Positions 7,456 through 20,746 are shown, counted from the first letter of the stretch. The stretch is 54,362 bases of DNA from Exiguobacterium sp. BMC-KP (GCF_001275385.1 NZ_LGIW01000002.1:1-54362); one strand, 5' to 3'. The notes: a model not told the origin generated them from the letters alone. Made by a program: numbers and translations.

Positions 7456-7489
7456 AAAAGGGCAGAAGCGGGATACGCACTGCCCTTTT
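7456..7489 (-). terminator. hairpin between rplQ and ecfA1, possible partial terminator
   Basis: AAAAGGGCAG and CTGCCCTTTT (7480-7489 with 7456-7465) form a 10-bp stem with a 14-base loop. The T run after the G/C core is short and mostly inside the stem, so termination may be incomplete, letting some ribosomal-operon transcripts run on into the transporter genes. Confidence 0.6.
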
Positions 7490-7511
7490 ATGGCGAATCA
7501 TTTAATGAGGA

Positions 7512-7883
7512 TTAAACGAGTTCGATGATGACCATTTCTGCGCCGTCACCACGACGTGGTCCCATTTTCATGATACGTGTGTAACCACCTTGACGCTCAG
7601 CAAAACGTGGAGCCACATCAGCGAATAATTTTTGGATCGCGTCTTGTGCTTTGCCCTCTGCGTTTTGACCAGCAGCTTCACGGCGAACGAACGATGCAAC
7701 TTGACGACGAGCGTGGAGATCACCGCGTTTACCTAAAGTGATGAGTTTCTCTACGACTGGACGAAGTTCCTTCGCTTTTTGTTCTGTAGTTTGGATACGC
7801 TCATTGATGATGAGATCAGTCGCAAGGTCACGCAAAAGTGCCTTACGTTGTGAGCTTGTACGGCCTAATTTCGAGTATGCCAT
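7512..7883 (-). CDS. rplQ: ribosomal protein L17
   Basis: 123 residues from ATG 7883, reading [21 protein letters not shown] longer frame exists upstream but AAGGAGG sits right before 7883 and the family starts here. Carries RDLATDLI and the C-terminal [15 protein letters not shown]. Last ribosomal gene of the alpha cluster. Confidence 0.97.
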   Translation of the reverse strand: MAYSKLGRTSSQRKALLRDLATDLIINERIQTTEQKAKELRPVVEKLITLGKRGDLHARRQVASFVRREAAGQNAEGKAQDAIQKLFADVAPRFAERQGGYTRIMKMGPRRGDGAEMVIIELV

Positions 7884-7916
7884 GGATGGATTCCCTCCTT
7901 CGTGCAATTAATAGTA

Positions 7917-8861
7917 TTAGTCTTCTTTGCGCAAGCCTAGTCCGAGTTCGTCGAGTTTCGCTTGAACTTCCTCGAGTGATTTACGTCCGAGGTTACGAAC
8001 TTTCATCATCTCGTCTTCGCTCTTGTTCGCGAGTTCTTGAACCGTGTTGATACCAGCGCGTTTCAAACAGTTGTACGAACGAACTGAAAGATCGAGTTCT
8101 TCGATCGTCATTTCGAGTACTTTTTCTTTTTGATCTTCTTCCTTTTCGACCATGATTTCAGCATGGAGCGCTTCGTCCGTAAGACCAACAAAAATGTTTA
8201 AGTGTTCTGTCATGATTTTTGCACCGAGTGACACTGCTTCTTCAGGGCGGATTGAACCGTCCGTCCAAACATCAAGCGTCAACTTATCGAAGCTCGCATC
8301 TTGACCGACACGTGTTTTTTCAACTTGATAATTTACACGTTGAATTGGCGTGTAAATCGAGTCGATTGGGATTACACCGATTGGCATATCGTCCCGTTTG
8401 TTATCTTCAGCCTGAACATACCCACGACCACGGCGTGCTGTTAGACGCATATGAAGTGATGCACCTTCTGCAAGCGTTGCGATGTGAAGTTCTGGGTTGA
8501 GGATTTCGACGTCGCTGTCATGCGTAATGTTCGCAGCAGTGACAACACCAGCGCCTTGAATATCGATCTCAAGCGTTTTCTCTTCTTCCGAATACACTTT
8601 GAGGGCGAGTTTCTTAAGGTTCAAGATGATTTGGGTAACGTCTTCTACAACGCCATCAATCGTCGAGAACTCATGAAGAACGCCATCGATTTGGACTGCA
8701 GTGACTGCAGCACCCGGAAGTGAAGACAATAGGATACGACGCAAAGAGTTACCAAGCGTTGTACCGAATCCACGCTCAAGCGGCTCAACTACGAATTTAC
8801 CAAACGTAGCGTTCTCGCTTAACTCGATCGTTTCAATCTTCGGTTTTTCGATTTCGATCAT
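7917..8861 (-). CDS. rpoA: RNA polymerase alpha subunit
   Basis: 314 residues from ATG 8861 ([12 protein letters not shown]), preceded by AAGGAGGGG; the longer frame upstream is not used. The N-terminal dimerization domain contains [20 protein letters not shown], a linker near 230, and the C-terminal domain ([22 protein letters not shown]) that binds UP elements and regulators. Confidence 0.98.
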   Translation of the reverse strand: MIEIEKPKIETIELSENATFGKFVVEPLERGFGTTLGNSLRRILLSSLPGAAVTAVQIDGVLHEFSTIDGVVEDVTQIILNLKKLALKVYSEEEKTLEIDIQGAGVVTAANITHDSDVEILNPELHIATLAEGASLHMRLTARRGRGYVQAEDNKRDDMPIGVIPIDSIYTPIQRVNYQVEKTRVGQDASFDKLTLDVWTDGSIRPEEAVSLGAKIMTEHLNIFVGLTDEALHAEIMVEKEEDQKEKVLEMTIEELDLSVRSYNCLKRAGINTVQELANKSEDEMMKVRNLGRKSLEEVQAKLDELGLGLRKED

Positions 8862-8998
8862 CTGAACCCCTCCTTGAATATCGTCATGTTGGCCATCGCA
8901 TTCAATCGCCAACCGTCTTGTGTACGTTTCTACTGCCTTGCTTGGTCAAACGATCAACAAAAGTCTACTCGAATCCCCGCTCTGCAGTACAAGACGGG
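8862..8998 (-). other. rpsK-rpoA spacer
   Basis: 137 bp without a gene. It holds the rpoA ribosome site and a small imperfect hairpin (TTGGC..GCCAA, about 8890-8915). TTGATC and TTGACC boxes occur but without a convincing -10, so I do not call a promoter. In Bacillus too, rpsD is not in this operon, so no S4 gene is missing here. Confidence 0.5.
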
Positions 8999-9394
8999 TT
9001 ACACGCGACGACGTTTTGGAGGGCGGCAACCGTTGTGTGGTACTGGAGTGACGTCACGGATTGCAGTGACTTCGAGACCGATCGCTTGAAGAGCACGGAT
9101 AGCTGCTTCACGACCTGCACCAGGACCTTTAACGTTAACTTCTACAGTACGCATACCGTTATCCATTGCTGTTTTAGCAGCTGTTTCAGATGCCATTTGT
9201 GCAGCGAAAGGAGTCGATTTACGTGAGCCTTTGAAGCCCATGTTACCTGCAGTTGCCCAAGAGATTGCATTCCCTTGCACATCAGTGATCGTAACGATTG
9301 TGTTGTTGAATGTTGAACGGATATGCACGATACCAGACTCAATATTCTTTTTGACTTTACGTTTACTACGAACGTTCTGTTTACGTTTTGCCAT
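8999..9394 (-). CDS. rpsK: ribosomal protein S11
   Basis: 131 residues. Contains [15 protein letters not shown], the [14 protein letters not shown] motif and the C-terminal [18 protein letters not shown]. Part of the 30S platform. Follows rpsM by 16 bp. Confidence 0.98.
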   Translation of the reverse strand: MAKRKQNVRSKRKVKKNIESGIVHIRSTFNNTIVTITDVQGNAISWATAGNMGFKGSRKSTPFAAQMASETAAKTAMDNGMRTVEVNVKGPGAGREAAIRALQAIGLEVTAIRDVTPVPHNGCRPPKRRRV

Positions 9395-9410
9395 TTTAGT
9401 TTACCCTCCC

Positions 9411-9776
9411 TTACTTCTTCTTGTTCGCTACTGTACGGCGTGGGCCTTTACGAGTACGCGAGTTGTTTTTAGTGTTTTGACCACGAACTGGAAGACCACG
9501 ACGGTGACGAACACCACGGTAGCAACCGATTTCGATCAAACGTTTGATGTTGAGTGAGATTTCACGACGAAGGTCACCCTCAACTTTGATTTTGTCTAAA
9601 CCATCACGAAGTTGGTTCAATTGTTCCTCAGTCAAGTCGCGAGTACGAGTATCTTCAGAGATACCAGTTTCTTTCAAGACTTTCTGAGCAGTCGTTTTAC
9701 CAACACCATAGATGTAAGTGAGTGAGATGACGATGCGTTTCTCACGTGGAATATCTACACCAGCAATACGTGCCAT
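9411..9776 (-). CDS. rpsM: ribosomal protein S13
   Basis: 121 residues beginning [14 protein letters not shown], with TYIYGVGK and the basic tail [19 protein letters not shown]. Sits in the 30S head and contacts the P-site tRNA and L5. Confidence 0.98.
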   Translation of the reverse strand: MARIAGVDIPREKRIVISLTYIYGVGKTTAQKVLKETGISEDTRTRDLTEEQLNQLRDGLDKIKVEGDLRREISLNIKRLIEIGCYRGVRHRRGLPVRGQNTKNNSRTRKGPRRTVANKKK

Positions 9777-9796
9777 GTGTGCACCTCCTTGTTTAA

Positions 9797-9943
<147 letters not shown>

Positions 9944-10162
9944 TTATTTGAAACGGTATGTGATCCGTCCGCGAGTCAAGTCGTATGGTGACAACTCAAC
10001 CGTTACTTTATCTCCTGGCAAGATCCGAATGAAGTGCATCCGAATTTTTCCTGAGACGTGCGCGAGGACCGTGTGGCCGTTTTCTAACTCCACCTTAAAC
10101 ATCGCGTTTGGAAGCGGCTCGATAACCGTACCTTCCACTTCGATTACATCTTGTTTCGCCAT
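9944..10162 (-). CDS. infA: translation initiation factor IF-1
   Basis: 72 residues from ATG 10162 ([13 protein letters not shown]), with AAAGGGG 8 bp upstream. A TTG one codon earlier gives a longer frame but is too close to the ribosome site. A single S1/OB domain with [13 protein letters not shown] and ending RGRITYRFK. Binds the A site of the 30S subunit during initiation. Confidence 0.97.
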   Translation of the reverse strand: MAKQDVIEVEGTVIEPLPNAMFKVELENGHTVLAHVSGKIRMHFIRILPGDKVTVELSPYDLTRGRITYRFK

Positions 10163-10311
10163 CAATTATACCCCTTTCTCTATAAAGTTGATTGGGAGCC
10201 CAGACGATTTGTAGCGCTAGGGGCTTTCTACAAGAGCCATTGAGAGATCATCGGTCACAAACACGAGTGGATACTGGCTTATAGAAAGGTGACACCAATA
10301 ACGCGCACAGC
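10163..10311 (-). other. map-infA spacer, no KOW gene
   Basis: 149 bp. In B. subtilis a KOW-domain RNA-binding protein gene lies here. I see no such gene: the only frame is a 32-codon one whose GTG overlaps the map stop (GTGA) and which ends at a TAG near 10215. It resembles no family I know. The spacer ends with the infA ribosome site. Confidence 0.5.
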
Positions 10312-11063
10312 TCACTCTGCATCGACCGTTAAGATCTCGTAGCCGTCGTCTGTGATGGCGATGGTGTGCTCAAAGTGGGCGCACATGCTACCGTCCACCG
10401 TCACTACCGTCCAATTGTCGGATAGTGTGCGAACATAGCGTTTCCCGACATTGACCATTGGCTCAATTGCCAGTGTCATGCCGGTTTTCAGGCGCGGCCC
10501 TTTCCCCGGTGGTCCATAATGTGGAATTTGCGGATCTTCATGCAAATTTTGTCCCACGCCGTGGCCCACATATTCGCGGACTACAGAAAAATTCGCTGCT
10601 TCAACATGTGACTGAATCGCATGCGAAATATCTGTCAGGTGCACGCCAGCTTTGGCGCGCTCCAATCCTTTATACAGAGATTCTTCAGTTACGTCAAGTA
10701 ACCGCTTCGTCTCTTCAGAGATTGTACCTACCGGATATGTCCAGGCTGAATCTCCGTGATACCCATTGTACTCTGCTCCGATGTCAATCGAGATGATGTC
10801 ACCGTCCTGAAGTACACGATCTCCCGGAATACCATGGACAAGCTCTTCGTTCACAGAAGCACAGATGCTTCCTGTGAAACCATTATACCCTTTAAACGAT
10901 GGTGTTGCCCCTTGACTTCGAATATAGCGTTCAGCGATCGCGTCGAGTTGCCCCGTCGTGATACCTGGGCGAATATGAGCTTGAAGCTCCTTATGCGTCC
11001 GGGCGACGATTTGTCCTGCTTTACGCATGATGTCGATTTCACGCGGCGCTTTCGTGATGATCA

Positions 11064-11064
<1 letters not shown>
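10312..11064 (-). CDS. map: methionine aminopeptidase type I
   Basis: 250 residues. The five metal ligands are visible in context: [16 protein letters not shown] (two Asp), GHGVG (His), AIEPMV (Glu) and FEHTIAIT (Glu). Removes the initiator methionine from new proteins. There is no N-terminal SEC-C zinc extension. The ATG shares a base with the adk stop codon (TAATG), indicating coupled translation. Confidence 0.97.
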
Positions 11065-13071
<2,007 letters not shown>

Positions 13072-13072
<1 letters not shown>

Positions 13073-13512
13073 TAGATCACCTCAACCGTACCGCCGGCAG
13101 CTTCGATCGCTTGCTTCGCAGCTTCGGAGAACTTATGAGCTTTAACTGTTAGTTTCTTTTCGATCTTACCGTTAGAAAGGATCTTAACGCCGTCTTTCAT
13201 GCCTTTGACTGTACGAGTCTCGACAAGAAGTTCTGGAGTGATTTCAGTTCCTTCTTCAAAACGGTTGAGTGTGTCAAGGTTAATGACCGCGAACTCTTTA
13301 CGAGTTGGGTTGTTGAAGCCGCGTTTTGGTAAACGACGGTAAAGTGGGTTTTGTCCACCTTCGAAACCTGGACGAACACCACCGCCTGAACGAGCTTTTT
13401 GACCTTTGTGACCACGGCCAGAAGTCTTACCGTTACCAGAAGACATACCGCGACCTACACGGTTGCGTTCTGAACGTGAACCAGCAGCTGGTTTCAATTC
13501 ATGGAGTTTCAT
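13072..13512 (-). CDS. rplO: ribosomal protein L15
   Basis: 146 residues from ATG 13512 ([13 protein letters not shown]), preceded by GAGGAGGTG; the frame extends further upstream without a ribosome site. The Gly/Arg-rich N-terminal extension ([21 protein letters not shown]) threads into 23S rRNA. Followed directly by secY. Confidence 0.97.
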
Positions 13513-13547
13513 AGTGGGGCACCTCCTCATAAAATTATATCGAACTA

Positions 13548-13733
13548 TTACTCTTGAATTTCTTTTACTGTCACTAAGTGTGACACGTGGTTAATCATCC
13601 CACGCATAGCAGCGTTGTCAGGTACGACAACAGTCTGGTGCATCTTGCGGAGACCAAGCGTACGAGTAGTAACGCGTTGGTTCTCCGGACGACCGATCAT
13701 GCTGCGTGTGAGGGTAACTGCGAGTTTCGCCAT
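13548..13733 (-). CDS. rpmD: ribosomal protein L30
   Basis: 61 residues, the short bacterial form. [20 protein letters not shown] is the L30 signature. Between rpsE and rplO as in the standard spc operon. Confidence 0.97.
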   Translation of the reverse strand: MAKLAVTLTRSMIGRPENQRVTTRTLGLRKMHQTVVVPDNAAMRGMINHVSHLVTVKEIQE

Positions 13734-13751
13734 CTGTTTTCCCTCCCTTTC

Positions 13752-14252
13752 TTAACCGCGAAGTTCTTCGACGGTTTTACCGCGGAGTTTCGCAACTTCT
13801 TCAGCACGTTTGAGTGATGTGAGACCTTGAACAGTCGCACGAACCATGTTGATTGGAGTGCTTGATCCAAGTGATTTTGAAAGAATGTCGTTGATTCCCG
13901 CTAATTCGAGAACCGCACGAACTGGACCACCAGCGATGACTCCAGTACCTTCAGAAGCAGGCTTCAAGAAGACGTGACCTGCACCGAATACACCGTTGAC
14001 TTCGTGTGGAATTGTTGTGTTAACGATTGGGACGTTAACCATGTTTTTCTTAGCATCTTCGATTGCTTTACGGATCGCTTCAGGCACTTCCTGAGCTTTA
14101 CCCGTACCGAAACCTACGTGACCATTCTTGTCACCAACGACGACGAGTGCAGCAAAACGGAAGCGACGGCCACCTTTTACTACTTTCGCGACGCGGTTTA
14201 CGGTAACAACGCGTTCTTCGAGTTGATCCATGTTAATTTCTAACTGGCGCAT
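13752..14252 (-). CDS. rpsE: ribosomal protein S5
   Basis: 166 residues from ATG 14252 ([16 protein letters not shown]), preceded by GGAGGGAACC. A longer frame overlapping rplR is rejected because family members start here. Double-stranded RNA-binding domain with [18 protein letters not shown], the spectinomycin-contact loop, and [11 protein letters not shown]. Confidence 0.97.
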   Translation of the reverse strand: MRQLEINMDQLEERVVTVNRVAKVVKGGRRFRFAALVVVGDKNGHVGFGTGKAQEVPEAIRKAIEDAKKNMVNVPIVNTTIPHEVNGVFGAGHVFLKPASEGTGVIAGGPVRAVLELAGINDILSKSLGSSTPINMVRATVQGLTSLKRAEEVAKLRGKTVEELRG

Positions 14253-14274
14253 GTAGAGGTTCCCTCCTTTTCTA

Positions 14275-14625
14275 TTAGAATTTGAGACCAGCTTCACGAG
14301 CTGCTTCAGCTACAGCTTTGATACGTCCATGATAGAGATATCCTCCACGGTCGAAAACGACTGTTTCGATACCCTTTTCAAGAGCGCGCTCAGCTGCAAG
14401 CTTACCAACTGCTGTTGCAGCGTCAGTCGTGTTGCCTTTTTCAAGGTCGAGTGATGATGCAGATGCGAGTGTTGCATGTGTTGCATCGTCAATGACTTGT
14501 ACGTAAATGTTCTTGTTCGAACGGAATACGTTCATACGTGGACGTGTTGCTGTCCCGATGATTGTACGACGGACACGACCATGACGTTTTTTACGCGTAG
14601 CGTTTTTATCTGCCTTTGAGATCAT
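14275..14625 (-). CDS. rplR: ribosomal protein L18
   Basis: 116 residues. Starts [20 protein letters not shown] and ends [21 protein letters not shown], the 5S rRNA-binding signature. Part of the 5S RNP together with L5 and the 5S rRNA. Confidence 0.97.
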   Translation of the reverse strand: MISKADKNATRKKRHGRVRRTIIGTATRPRMNVFRSNKNIYVQVIDDATHATLASASSLDLEKGNTTDAATAVGKLAAERALEKGIETVVFDRGGYLYHGRIKAVAEAAREAGLKF

Positions 14626-14662
14626 TTATGCCACTCCTTTCCGGTCAATTCGCATTCGCGAA

Positions 14663-15199
14663 TTACTTACCTGTTTTACCTTCTTTACGACGAACGACTT
14701 CATCACTGTAACGAATACCTTTACCTTTGTACGGCTCAGGTTGACGGTACGAACGGATCAATGCAGCGACGTGACCAACACGTTCTTTGCTGATTCCGCG
14801 AACGATGATTTGCGTATTCGTAGGAACTTCGACTTCGATGCCTTGTTCCGGAGTGTACTCGATTGGGTGTGAGTAACCGAGGTTGAGTACGATTTTGTTA
14901 CCTTGCTTTTGTGCACGGTAACCAACACCTTGGATATCGAGTGTCTTAGCGAAACCGTTGTTTACACCTTCGACCATGTTCGCGATAAGCGCACGAGTCG
15001 TTCCGTGGATCGTACGGCTTGCTTTCTCGTCGTTCGGACGAGTGACAGTCAATTCATTACCTTCTACGTTGATCGCCATAGCTGGGCTGAACTCGCGTGT
15101 GAGTTCCCCTTTAGGACCTTTTACCGTAACCGTGTTGTTTTCAACTGTTACTGTAACGCCTGCTGGGATGACGACTGGCTTTTTACCAATACGTGACAT
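14663..15199 (-). CDS. rplF: ribosomal protein L6
   Basis: 178 residues starting [15 protein letters not shown]. Two alpha/beta repeats; the C-terminal [22 protein letters not shown] is the family hallmark. Located near the factor-binding site of the 50S subunit. Confidence 0.98.
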   Translation of the reverse strand: MSRIGKKPVVIPAGVTVTVENNTVTVKGPKGELTREFSPAMAINVEGNELTVTRPNDEKASRTIHGTTRALIANMVEGVNNGFAKTLDIQGVGYRAQKQGNKIVLNLGYSHPIEYTPEQGIEVEVPTNTQIIVRGISKERVGHVAALIRSYRQPEPYKGKGIRYSDEVVRRKEGKTGK

Positions 15200-15230
15200 T
15201 TAAGACACCTCCGTTCTTTTTATGCGTGTA

Positions 15231-15629
15231 TTACCAGATGTATGCGATCACTTCGCCGCCGACTTTTTGTTGGCGAGCTTCTTTGTCAGTCATTACACCT
15301 TTAGATGTTGAAACGATAGCGATTCCGAGACCACCGAGTACTTTCGGGATTTCATCAGCTTTCGCGTAAACGCGAAGACCTGGTTTCGAGATACGTTTGA
15401 GTCCAGTGATAACGCGCTCGTTGCTTGCGCCATATTTAAGGAATACGCGGAGCGTACCTTGTTTGCTGTCCTCGAGATATTCAACATCGCGGATGAAACC
15501 TTCACGTTTGAGGATTTCAGCGACTTCACGTTTGATTGTAGAAGCTGGCATTTCCAACTTCTCATGGCGAACCATGTTTGCATTACGAATGCGTGTAAGC
15601 ATATCTGCAATCGGATCTGTCATAACCAT
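15231..15629 (-). CDS. rpsH: ribosomal protein S8
   Basis: 132 residues starting [17 protein letters not shown]. The C-terminal [14 protein letters not shown] motif binds 16S helix 21. In other bacteria S8 is the regulator of the spc operon; I did not find an obvious 16S-like target near rplE here. Confidence 0.98.
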   Translation of the reverse strand: MVMTDPIADMLTRIRNANMVRHEKLEMPASTIKREVAEILKREGFIRDVEYLEDSKQGTLRVFLKYGASNERVITGLKRISKPGLRVYAKADEIPKVLGGLGIAIVSTSKGVMTDKEARQQKVGGEVIAYIW

Positions 15630-15660
15630 GCGATGTACCTCCTTTCACAACTTTAATGAA

Positions 15661-15930
15661 TTACCAGCTTGCTTTTTTAACACCAGGGATTTGACCTTTA
15701 TGAGCAAGATCACGGAACTTAATACGGCTGATACCGAATTTACCAATGTAACCGTGTGGACGGCCAGTGATACTACAACGGTTGTGTAAACGAACCGCTG
15801 AAGAGTTACGTGGGAGTTTGCTCAAGCCGATGTAGTCGCCTTGTGCTTTCAATTCTGCGCGTTTTTCTGCGAAGCGCTCAACGAGTGCTTGACGTTTTAC
15901 TTCACGTGCGATCATTGATTTCTTAGCCAT
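15661..15930 (-). CDS. rpsN: ribosomal protein S14, long zinc-free form
   Basis: 89 residues starting [16 protein letters not shown]. The long form lacks the two C-x2-C zinc pairs of the 61-residue S14 that occupies this place in B. subtilis; here the region reads [20 protein letters not shown] with a single Cys. It still ends [18 protein letters not shown]. In B. subtilis the zinc-free form is a separate gene induced by zinc shortage. Its presence in the spc operon means the main S14 of this organism needs no zinc. Confidence 0.97.
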   Translation of the reverse strand: MAKKSMIAREVKRQALVERFAEKRAELKAQGDYIGLSKLPRNSSAVRLHNRCSITGRPHGYIGKFGISRIKFRDLAHKGQIPGVKKASW

Positions 15931-15944
15931 GTTGTCGACCTCCC

Positions 15945-16484
15945 TTATTTTTGGAATGGCATGCCGAGTGATGTGAGAAGCTCACGTGACTCTTCATCCG
16001 TGTTAGCAGTAGTTACGATAACGATGTCCATACCACGGACTTTCGATACGCGATCGTAGTCGATCTCTGGGAAGATCAATTGTTCCTTCACGCCTAGCGT
16101 GTAGTTACCACGGCCATCGAAAGATTTTTTCGATACGCCACGGAAGTCACGTACACGTGGAAGTGACACGTTGATCAACTTGTCGAGGAATTCGTACATG
16201 CGCTCGCCACGAAGTGTAACCTTCGCACCGATTGGCATACCTTCACGAAGTTTGAAACCAGCGATTGATTTCTTAGCTTTCGTGATGAGTGGCTTCTGAC
16301 CAGTGAGGAGCTGAAGCTCTTCGACTGCCATGTCAAGTGCCTTAGAGTTCGTAACAGCGTCACCAACACCCATGTTGATTACGATTTTATCGACTTTCGG
16401 CGCTTGCATTACAGAACTGTAGTTGAATTTCTCCATCATTACTTTGACGATTTCGTCTTGGTATTTAGCTTTTAAACGGTTCAT
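15945..16484 (-). CDS. rplE: ribosomal protein L5
   Basis: 179 residues starting [13 protein letters not shown]. Carries [11 protein letters not shown] and the 5S-binding [20 protein letters not shown] loop. Connects the 5S RNP to the 30S head. AAAGGAGGT precedes the start. Confidence 0.98.
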   Translation of the reverse strand: MNRLKAKYQDEIVKVMMEKFNYSSVMQAPKVDKIVINMGVGDAVTNSKALDMAVEELQLLTGQKPLITKAKKSIAGFKLREGMPIGAKVTLRGERMYEFLDKLINVSLPRVRDFRGVSKKSFDGRGNYTLGVKEQLIFPEIDYDRVSKVRGMDIVIVTTANTDEESRELLTSLGMPFQK

Positions 16485-16515
16485 CAGAAAGTGGACCTCC
16501 TTTCTTTAAATCTTC

Positions 16516-16827
16516 TTATTTATCTAAAGCTTCGCCCGATTTTTTAGCGATACGTACTTTCTTGCCGTCAACCACAGTGAAACCAACACGTGTTGGGTTA
16601 CCTGTCTTAGGGTCGATGAGCATAACGTTCGATACGTGAATCGGTGCTTCTTTCTCGACAATTCCGCCTTGCGGGTTGAGTTGAGAAGGTTTTGAGTGTT
16701 TTTTGATCATGTTAACGCCTTCGACGATTACGCGATCTTTTTTAGGCATAGCTGTAAGAACAACGCCTTGTTTGCCTTTGTCTTTACCAGTCATAACCTG
16801 AACTTTATCACCTTTTTTGACATGCAT
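16516..16827 (-). CDS. rplX: ribosomal protein L24
   Basis: 103 residues starting [20 protein letters not shown], the KOW motif, followed by GVNMIKKH and the C-terminal [10 protein letters not shown]. One of two assembly-initiating 50S proteins. Confidence 0.98.
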   Translation of the reverse strand: MHVKKGDKVQVMTGKDKGKQGVVLTAMPKKDRVIVEGVNMIKKHSKPSQLNPQGGIVEKEAPIHVSNVMLIDPKTGNPTRVGFTVVDGKKVRIAKKSGEALDK

Positions 16828-16861
16828 CGTTAGAGCACCTCCTTGTAGGAATTCTTTGGAA

Positions 16862-17254
<393 letters not shown>

Positions 17255-17278
17255 TTATTCACCCGAACTAATTAGAGT

Positions 17279-17542
17279 TTAGATGATTACTGCTTCTTCA
17301 ATGACTTCTACGAGACGGAAACGTTTGTCCTTAGATAATGGACGTGTTTCTTGAATGCGTACAACATCACCGATTTTAGCTGTGTTGTTTTCATCATGCG
17401 CTTTGTACTTTTTAGAGTAGTTTACGCGTTTACCGTAAAGCTTGTGCTTTACTTTTGTTTCAACTGTAACTACGATCGTTTTGTCCATTTTGTCAGAAAC
17501 GACGCGTCCAGTTAACACTTTGCGGTTGTTAGTGCGTTCCAT
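17279..17542 (-). CDS. rpsQ: ribosomal protein S17
   Basis: 87 residues. [17 protein letters not shown] and [20 protein letters not shown] are the family signatures. An early-binding 30S protein. Confidence 0.98.
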   Translation of the reverse strand: MERTNNRKVLTGRVVSDKMDKTIVVTVETKVKHKLYGKRVNYSKKYKAHDENNTAKIGDVVRIQETRPLSKDKRFRLVEVIEEAVII

Positions 17543-17573
17543 TGAGTGTTCCTCCTCTCAGAATCCGAGTGAA

Positions 17574-17777
17574 TTATGCGTTGTTGATGCCGAGTTCGCG
17601 TTCACGAAGAACGGTTTTCGCGCGTGCAATCGACTTGCGCACTTCACGGATACGAGCAGGGTTCTCAAGCTGACCAGTCGCGAGTTGGAAACGAAGGTTG
17701 AACAACTCTTCTTTCCACGAACCGACTTTACCGTTAAGCTCTTCAGTTGTTTGCTGACGGAGATCAGTTGCTTTCAT
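17574..17777 (-). CDS. rpmC: ribosomal protein L29
   Basis: 67 residues from ATG 17777 ([14 protein letters not shown]). A longer frame starts upstream but lies inside rplP. The start overlaps the last 14 bases of rplP, with GGTGGTGA just upstream, so the two are translationally coupled. Ends with the basic helix [15 protein letters not shown]. Near the peptide exit site. Confidence 0.96.
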   Translation of the reverse strand: MKATDLRQQTTEELNGKVGSWKEELFNLRFQLATGQLENPARIREVRKSIARAKTVLRERELGINNA

Positions 17778-18201
17778 TCGTATCACCACCATTTTCTTCA
17801 CGTTTTACGAACTTACATTTTACTGGAAGTTTGTGTGATGCAAGACGGAGAGCTTCGCGTGCGATCTCTTCCGATACTCCTGCGATTTCGAACATTACTT
17901 TACCCGGTTTGACGACTGCTACCCAGCCCTCCGGAGCACCTTTACCTGAACCCATTCGGACTTCAAGAGGTTTTTTAGTGTATGGCTTGTGTGGGAAGAT
18001 CTTGATCCACACTTTACCACCACGTTTCATATAACGAGTCATCGCGATACGCGCTGATTCGATTTGACGGCTAGTGATCCAGCTAGCTTCTTGAGCTTGG
18101 ATACCGAACTCGCCGAAGTGTACTGTAGTACCACGTTTCGCTTTACCACGCATGTTGCCGCGGTGAACACGACGATATTTTACACGTTTTGGTAACAACA
18201 T
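17764..18201 (-). CDS. rplP: ribosomal protein L16
   Basis: 145 residues starting [24 protein letters not shown] region followed by [19 protein letters not shown] and [15 protein letters not shown]. Contacts the A-site tRNA elbow and 5S rRNA region. Confidence 0.98.
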   Translation of the reverse strand: MLLPKRVKYRRVHRGNMRGKAKRGTTVHFGEFGIQAQEASWITSRQIESARIAMTRYMKRGGKVWIKIFPHKPYTKKPLEVRMGSGKGAPEGWVAVVKPGKVMFEIAGVSEEIAREALRLASHKLPVKCKFVKREENGGDTNESN

Positions 18202-18234
18202 GTTGTGTTGCCTCCTTCCCTAGACGGATGTGGA

Positions 18235-18891
18235 TTATTCTTCGTTTGCTGCTGCTTTTTTCGTAGGAAGCACTTCACCGTGGTGGAGCCATACTTTTAC
18301 GCCAATTTTGCCGTAAGTTGTATCAGCTTCTGCAGTACCGTAATCGATGTCTGCACGGAGTGTATGAAGTGGAACTGTTCCTTCCGAATACTTCTCAGAA
18401 CGAGCGATATCAGCGCCACCAAGACGACCAGAAACTTCAGTCTTGATTCCTTTGATACCTGAACGCATTGAGCGTTGGATTGATTGCTTCATAGCACGAC
18501 GGAACGATACGCGACCTTCAAGTTGGCGAGCGATATTCTCAGCGACGAGCTTAGCAACTGCATCCGGGTTTTTCACTTCAACGACGTTAACGTGAACGCG
18601 TTTGCCTTTTGCAAGGTTAGTGATGTCTTTACGAAGTGTTTCGATTTCAGAACCGCCTTTACCGATAACCATACCAGGCTTAGCAGTGTGAAGTGAGATG
18701 TTCAAGCGGTTAGCTGCGCGCTCGATTTCTACTTTAGAGACACTAGCGTCTTTAAGACGTTTTTCGATATATTCACGAACTACGTAGTCTTCATGAAGGA
18801 GATCAGCATAGTCTTTATCTGCGAACCAACGTGATTCCCAGTCTTTGATGATACCTACGCGAAGACCAGTTGGGTTAATCTTCTGACCCAC
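18235..18891 (-). CDS. rpsC: ribosomal protein S3
   Basis: 218 residues starting [16 protein letters not shown] domain with [17 protein letters not shown] and a C-terminal domain with [12 protein letters not shown]. Lines the mRNA entry channel and contributes to helicase activity. Confidence 0.98.
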   Translation of the reverse strand: MGQKINPTGLRVGIIKDWESRWFADKDYADLLHEDYVVREYIEKRLKDASVSKVEIERAANRLNISLHTAKPGMVIGKGGSEIETLRKDITNLAKGKRVHVNVVEVKNPDAVAKLVAENIARQLEGRVSFRRAMKQSIQRSMRSGIKGIKTEVSGRLGGADIARSEKYSEGTVPLHTLRADIDYGTAEADTTYGKIGVKVWLHHGEVLPTKKAAANEE

Positions 18892-18903
18892 GGTAATCCC
18901 TCC

Positions 18904-19236
18904 TTATTTTTCAGATACCACGATGTGAACGTGGCTCGTACGTTTGTTGATGCGGCTTGCGCGACCCATTGCACGTGGGCGGAAACGTTTGAGCGTTGGA
19001 CCTTCGTTTACGTAAGCCTCAGTGACTACGAGGTTTTCGATGTTCATGTCGAAGTTGTGCTCAGCGTTCGCGATTGCCGATTTCAATACTTTCTCAACGA
19101 TTGGCGTTGCTGCCTTGTTCGTGTAAGCAAGAATCGAAAGTGCTTCGCCGATTTGCTTCCCGCGGATTAAGTCTACTACGAGACGTGCCTTACGAGGAGC
19201 AATGCGAACCATATTAGCCGATGCTTTTGATTGCAT
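18904..19236 (-). CDS. rplV: ribosomal protein L22
   Basis: 110 residues. [20 protein letters not shown] at the start and the exit-tunnel beta hairpin [18 protein letters not shown], where macrolide-resistance changes arise; no insertion or deletion is seen in this loop. Confidence 0.98.
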   Translation of the reverse strand: MQSKASANMVRIAPRKARLVVDLIRGKQIGEALSILAYTNKAATPIVEKVLKSAIANAEHNFDMNIENLVVTEAYVNEGPTLKRFRPRAMGRASRINKRTSHVHIVVSEK

Positions 19237-19256
19237 AATGAGTACCTCCCCTCAGA

Positions 19257-19535
19257 TTAACGTTTCGTTTTCTTATCGTTTCCAGCATGTCCTTTGTAAG
19301 AACGTGTTGGAGCGAATTCACCAAGTTTGTGACCGACCATATCTTCTGTCACGTAAACCGGTACGTGTTTACGACCATCGTAGACAGCGATCGTGTGACC
19401 GATGAACTCTGGGAAGATTGTCGAGCGGCGTGACCAAGTTTTGATGACATGTTTGTCACCAGCTTCGTTGGCTTTATCAACCTTAGCGAGCAGATGGTGA
19501 TCTGCGAATGGACCTTTTTTCAAGCTGCGACCCAT
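19257..19535 (-). CDS. rpsS: ribosomal protein S19
   Basis: 92 residues from ATG 19535 ([16 protein letters not shown]), with AAGGGAGG upstream; a 7-codon longer frame is not supported. [20 protein letters not shown] is the signature. Pairs with S13 in the 30S head. Confidence 0.97.
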   Translation of the reverse strand: MGRSLKKGPFADHHLLAKVDKANEAGDKHVIKTWSRRSTIFPEFIGHTIAVYDGRKHVPVYVTEDMVGHKLGEFAPTRSYKGHAGNDKKTKR

Positions 19536-19598
19536 AGTTGTACCTCCCTTTGGCATGATTCAGGAACGGTTCCTACGAACCGTCCAGAAATCATGTAA

Positions 19599-20429
19599 TT
19601 ATTTTTTAGAACGACGGACGATATATTTATCGCTCGCTTTGTTTTTCTTACGAGTTTTGTATCCGAGTGCCGGTTTACCCCAAGGAGTAAGTGGGCCCGA
19701 ACGACCGATTGGAGCACGTCCTTCACCACCACCGTGTGGGTGATCGACTGGGTTCATGACAGAACCACGAACTGTAGGACGTTTTCCGAGCCAGCGTGAA
19801 CGACCAGCTTTACCGATATTGACGAGCTCGTGCTCTTCATTACCGACAGCGCCGACTGTTGCACGGCAAGTAGCAAGGATCATACGAGTTTCGCCTGATT
19901 GAAGACGAACGATTGCGTATTTACCATCTTTACCGAGAAGCTGAGCAGAAGTACCAGCTGCGCGAACGAGCTGACCACCTTTACCTGGCTTAAGTTCGAT
20001 GTTGTGGATCAACGTACCGACTGGGATGTTTGAAAGTGGAAGAGCATTACCGACTTTAATGTCAGCTTCTGGTCCAGCCATGACTTGCATGTCTACTTTC
20101 AAGCCTTTCGGTGCGAGGATGTAGCGTTTTTCACCATCGATGTAGTGGATCAATGCGATGTTAGCAGAGCGGTTTGGATCGTACTCAATTGTAGCGACAC
20201 GACCAGCGATGCCATCCTTGTTCCGTTTGAAGTCGATGATACGATATTTACGTTTGTGTCCGCCACCTTGGTGACGTACTGTCAAGCGACCTTGGTTGTT
20301 ACGTCCGCCCTTTTTCGAAAGCTTTTCAGTTAACGATTTTTCAGGACGTGAAGCCGTAATCTCAGCAAAGTCAAGTGCAGTCATATTACGACGACCGTTA
20401 GTGGTCGGTTTAAACTTTTTAATTCCCAT
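19599..20429 (-). CDS. rplB: ribosomal protein L2
   Basis: 276 residues starting [19 protein letters not shown]3-like and OB domains; the conserved histidine needed for peptidyl transfer lies in [17 protein letters not shown]. Contacts both the active site and the subunit bridge B7b. Confidence 0.98.
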   Translation of the reverse strand: MGIKKFKPTTNGRRNMTALDFAEITASRPEKSLTEKLSKKGGRNNQGRLTVRHQGGGHKRKYRIIDFKRNKDGIAGRVATIEYDPNRSANIALIHYIDGEKRYILAPKGLKVDMQVMAGPEADIKVGNALPLSNIPVGTLIHNIELKPGKGGQLVRAAGTSAQLLGKDGKYAIVRLQSGETRMILATCRATVGAVGNEEHELVNIGKAGRSRWLGKRPTVRGSVMNPVDHPHGGGEGRAPIGRSGPLTPWGKPALGYKTRKKNKASDKYIVRRSKK

Positions 20430-20461
20430 CGAGAGTTCCCTCCTTTTCTACAGAGTTCCGA

Positions 20462-20746
20462 TTAACCGAGGTAATCGAGTTCTTTGCTATCTGCAGTAAG
20501 CGTGACGACCGCTTTTTTGCGGCGTGCTGTGTAACCAGCGTGACGACCTACGCGTTTTGCTTTTGGTTTTGAGATCAATGTGTTGACTTTGTCAACTTTC
20601 ACTCCGAAGATCGCTTCGACTGCATCTTTGATTTGAGTCTTAGATGCCTTCACGTCTACTTCGAATGTGTACTTTTTCTCAGCCATTTGGTTTACTGAAC
20701 GTTCAGTAATGACAGGACGTTTGATAATGTCGTGTGTGTGTGCCAT
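20462..20746 (-). CDS. rplW: ribosomal protein L23
   Basis: 94 residues: [13 protein letters not shown] at the start and [20 protein letters not shown]. Docking site for trigger factor and SRP at the tunnel exit. ATG shares a base with the rplD stop codon. Confidence 0.98.
   Translation of the reverse strand: MAHTHDIIKRPVITERSVNQMAEKKYTFEVDVKASKTQIKDAVEAIFGVKVDKVNTLISKPKAKRVGRHAGYTARRKKAVVTLTADSKELDYLG

Noticed and set aside
8862-8998. Possible promoter before rpoA
   Set aside because: TTGATC and TTGACC boxes lack a proper -10 at 16-18 bp.
10213-10314. 32-codon frame with a GTGA overlap after map
   Set aside because: Too short and without homology I recognise to call a gene; kept only as an observation on the missing KOW gene.
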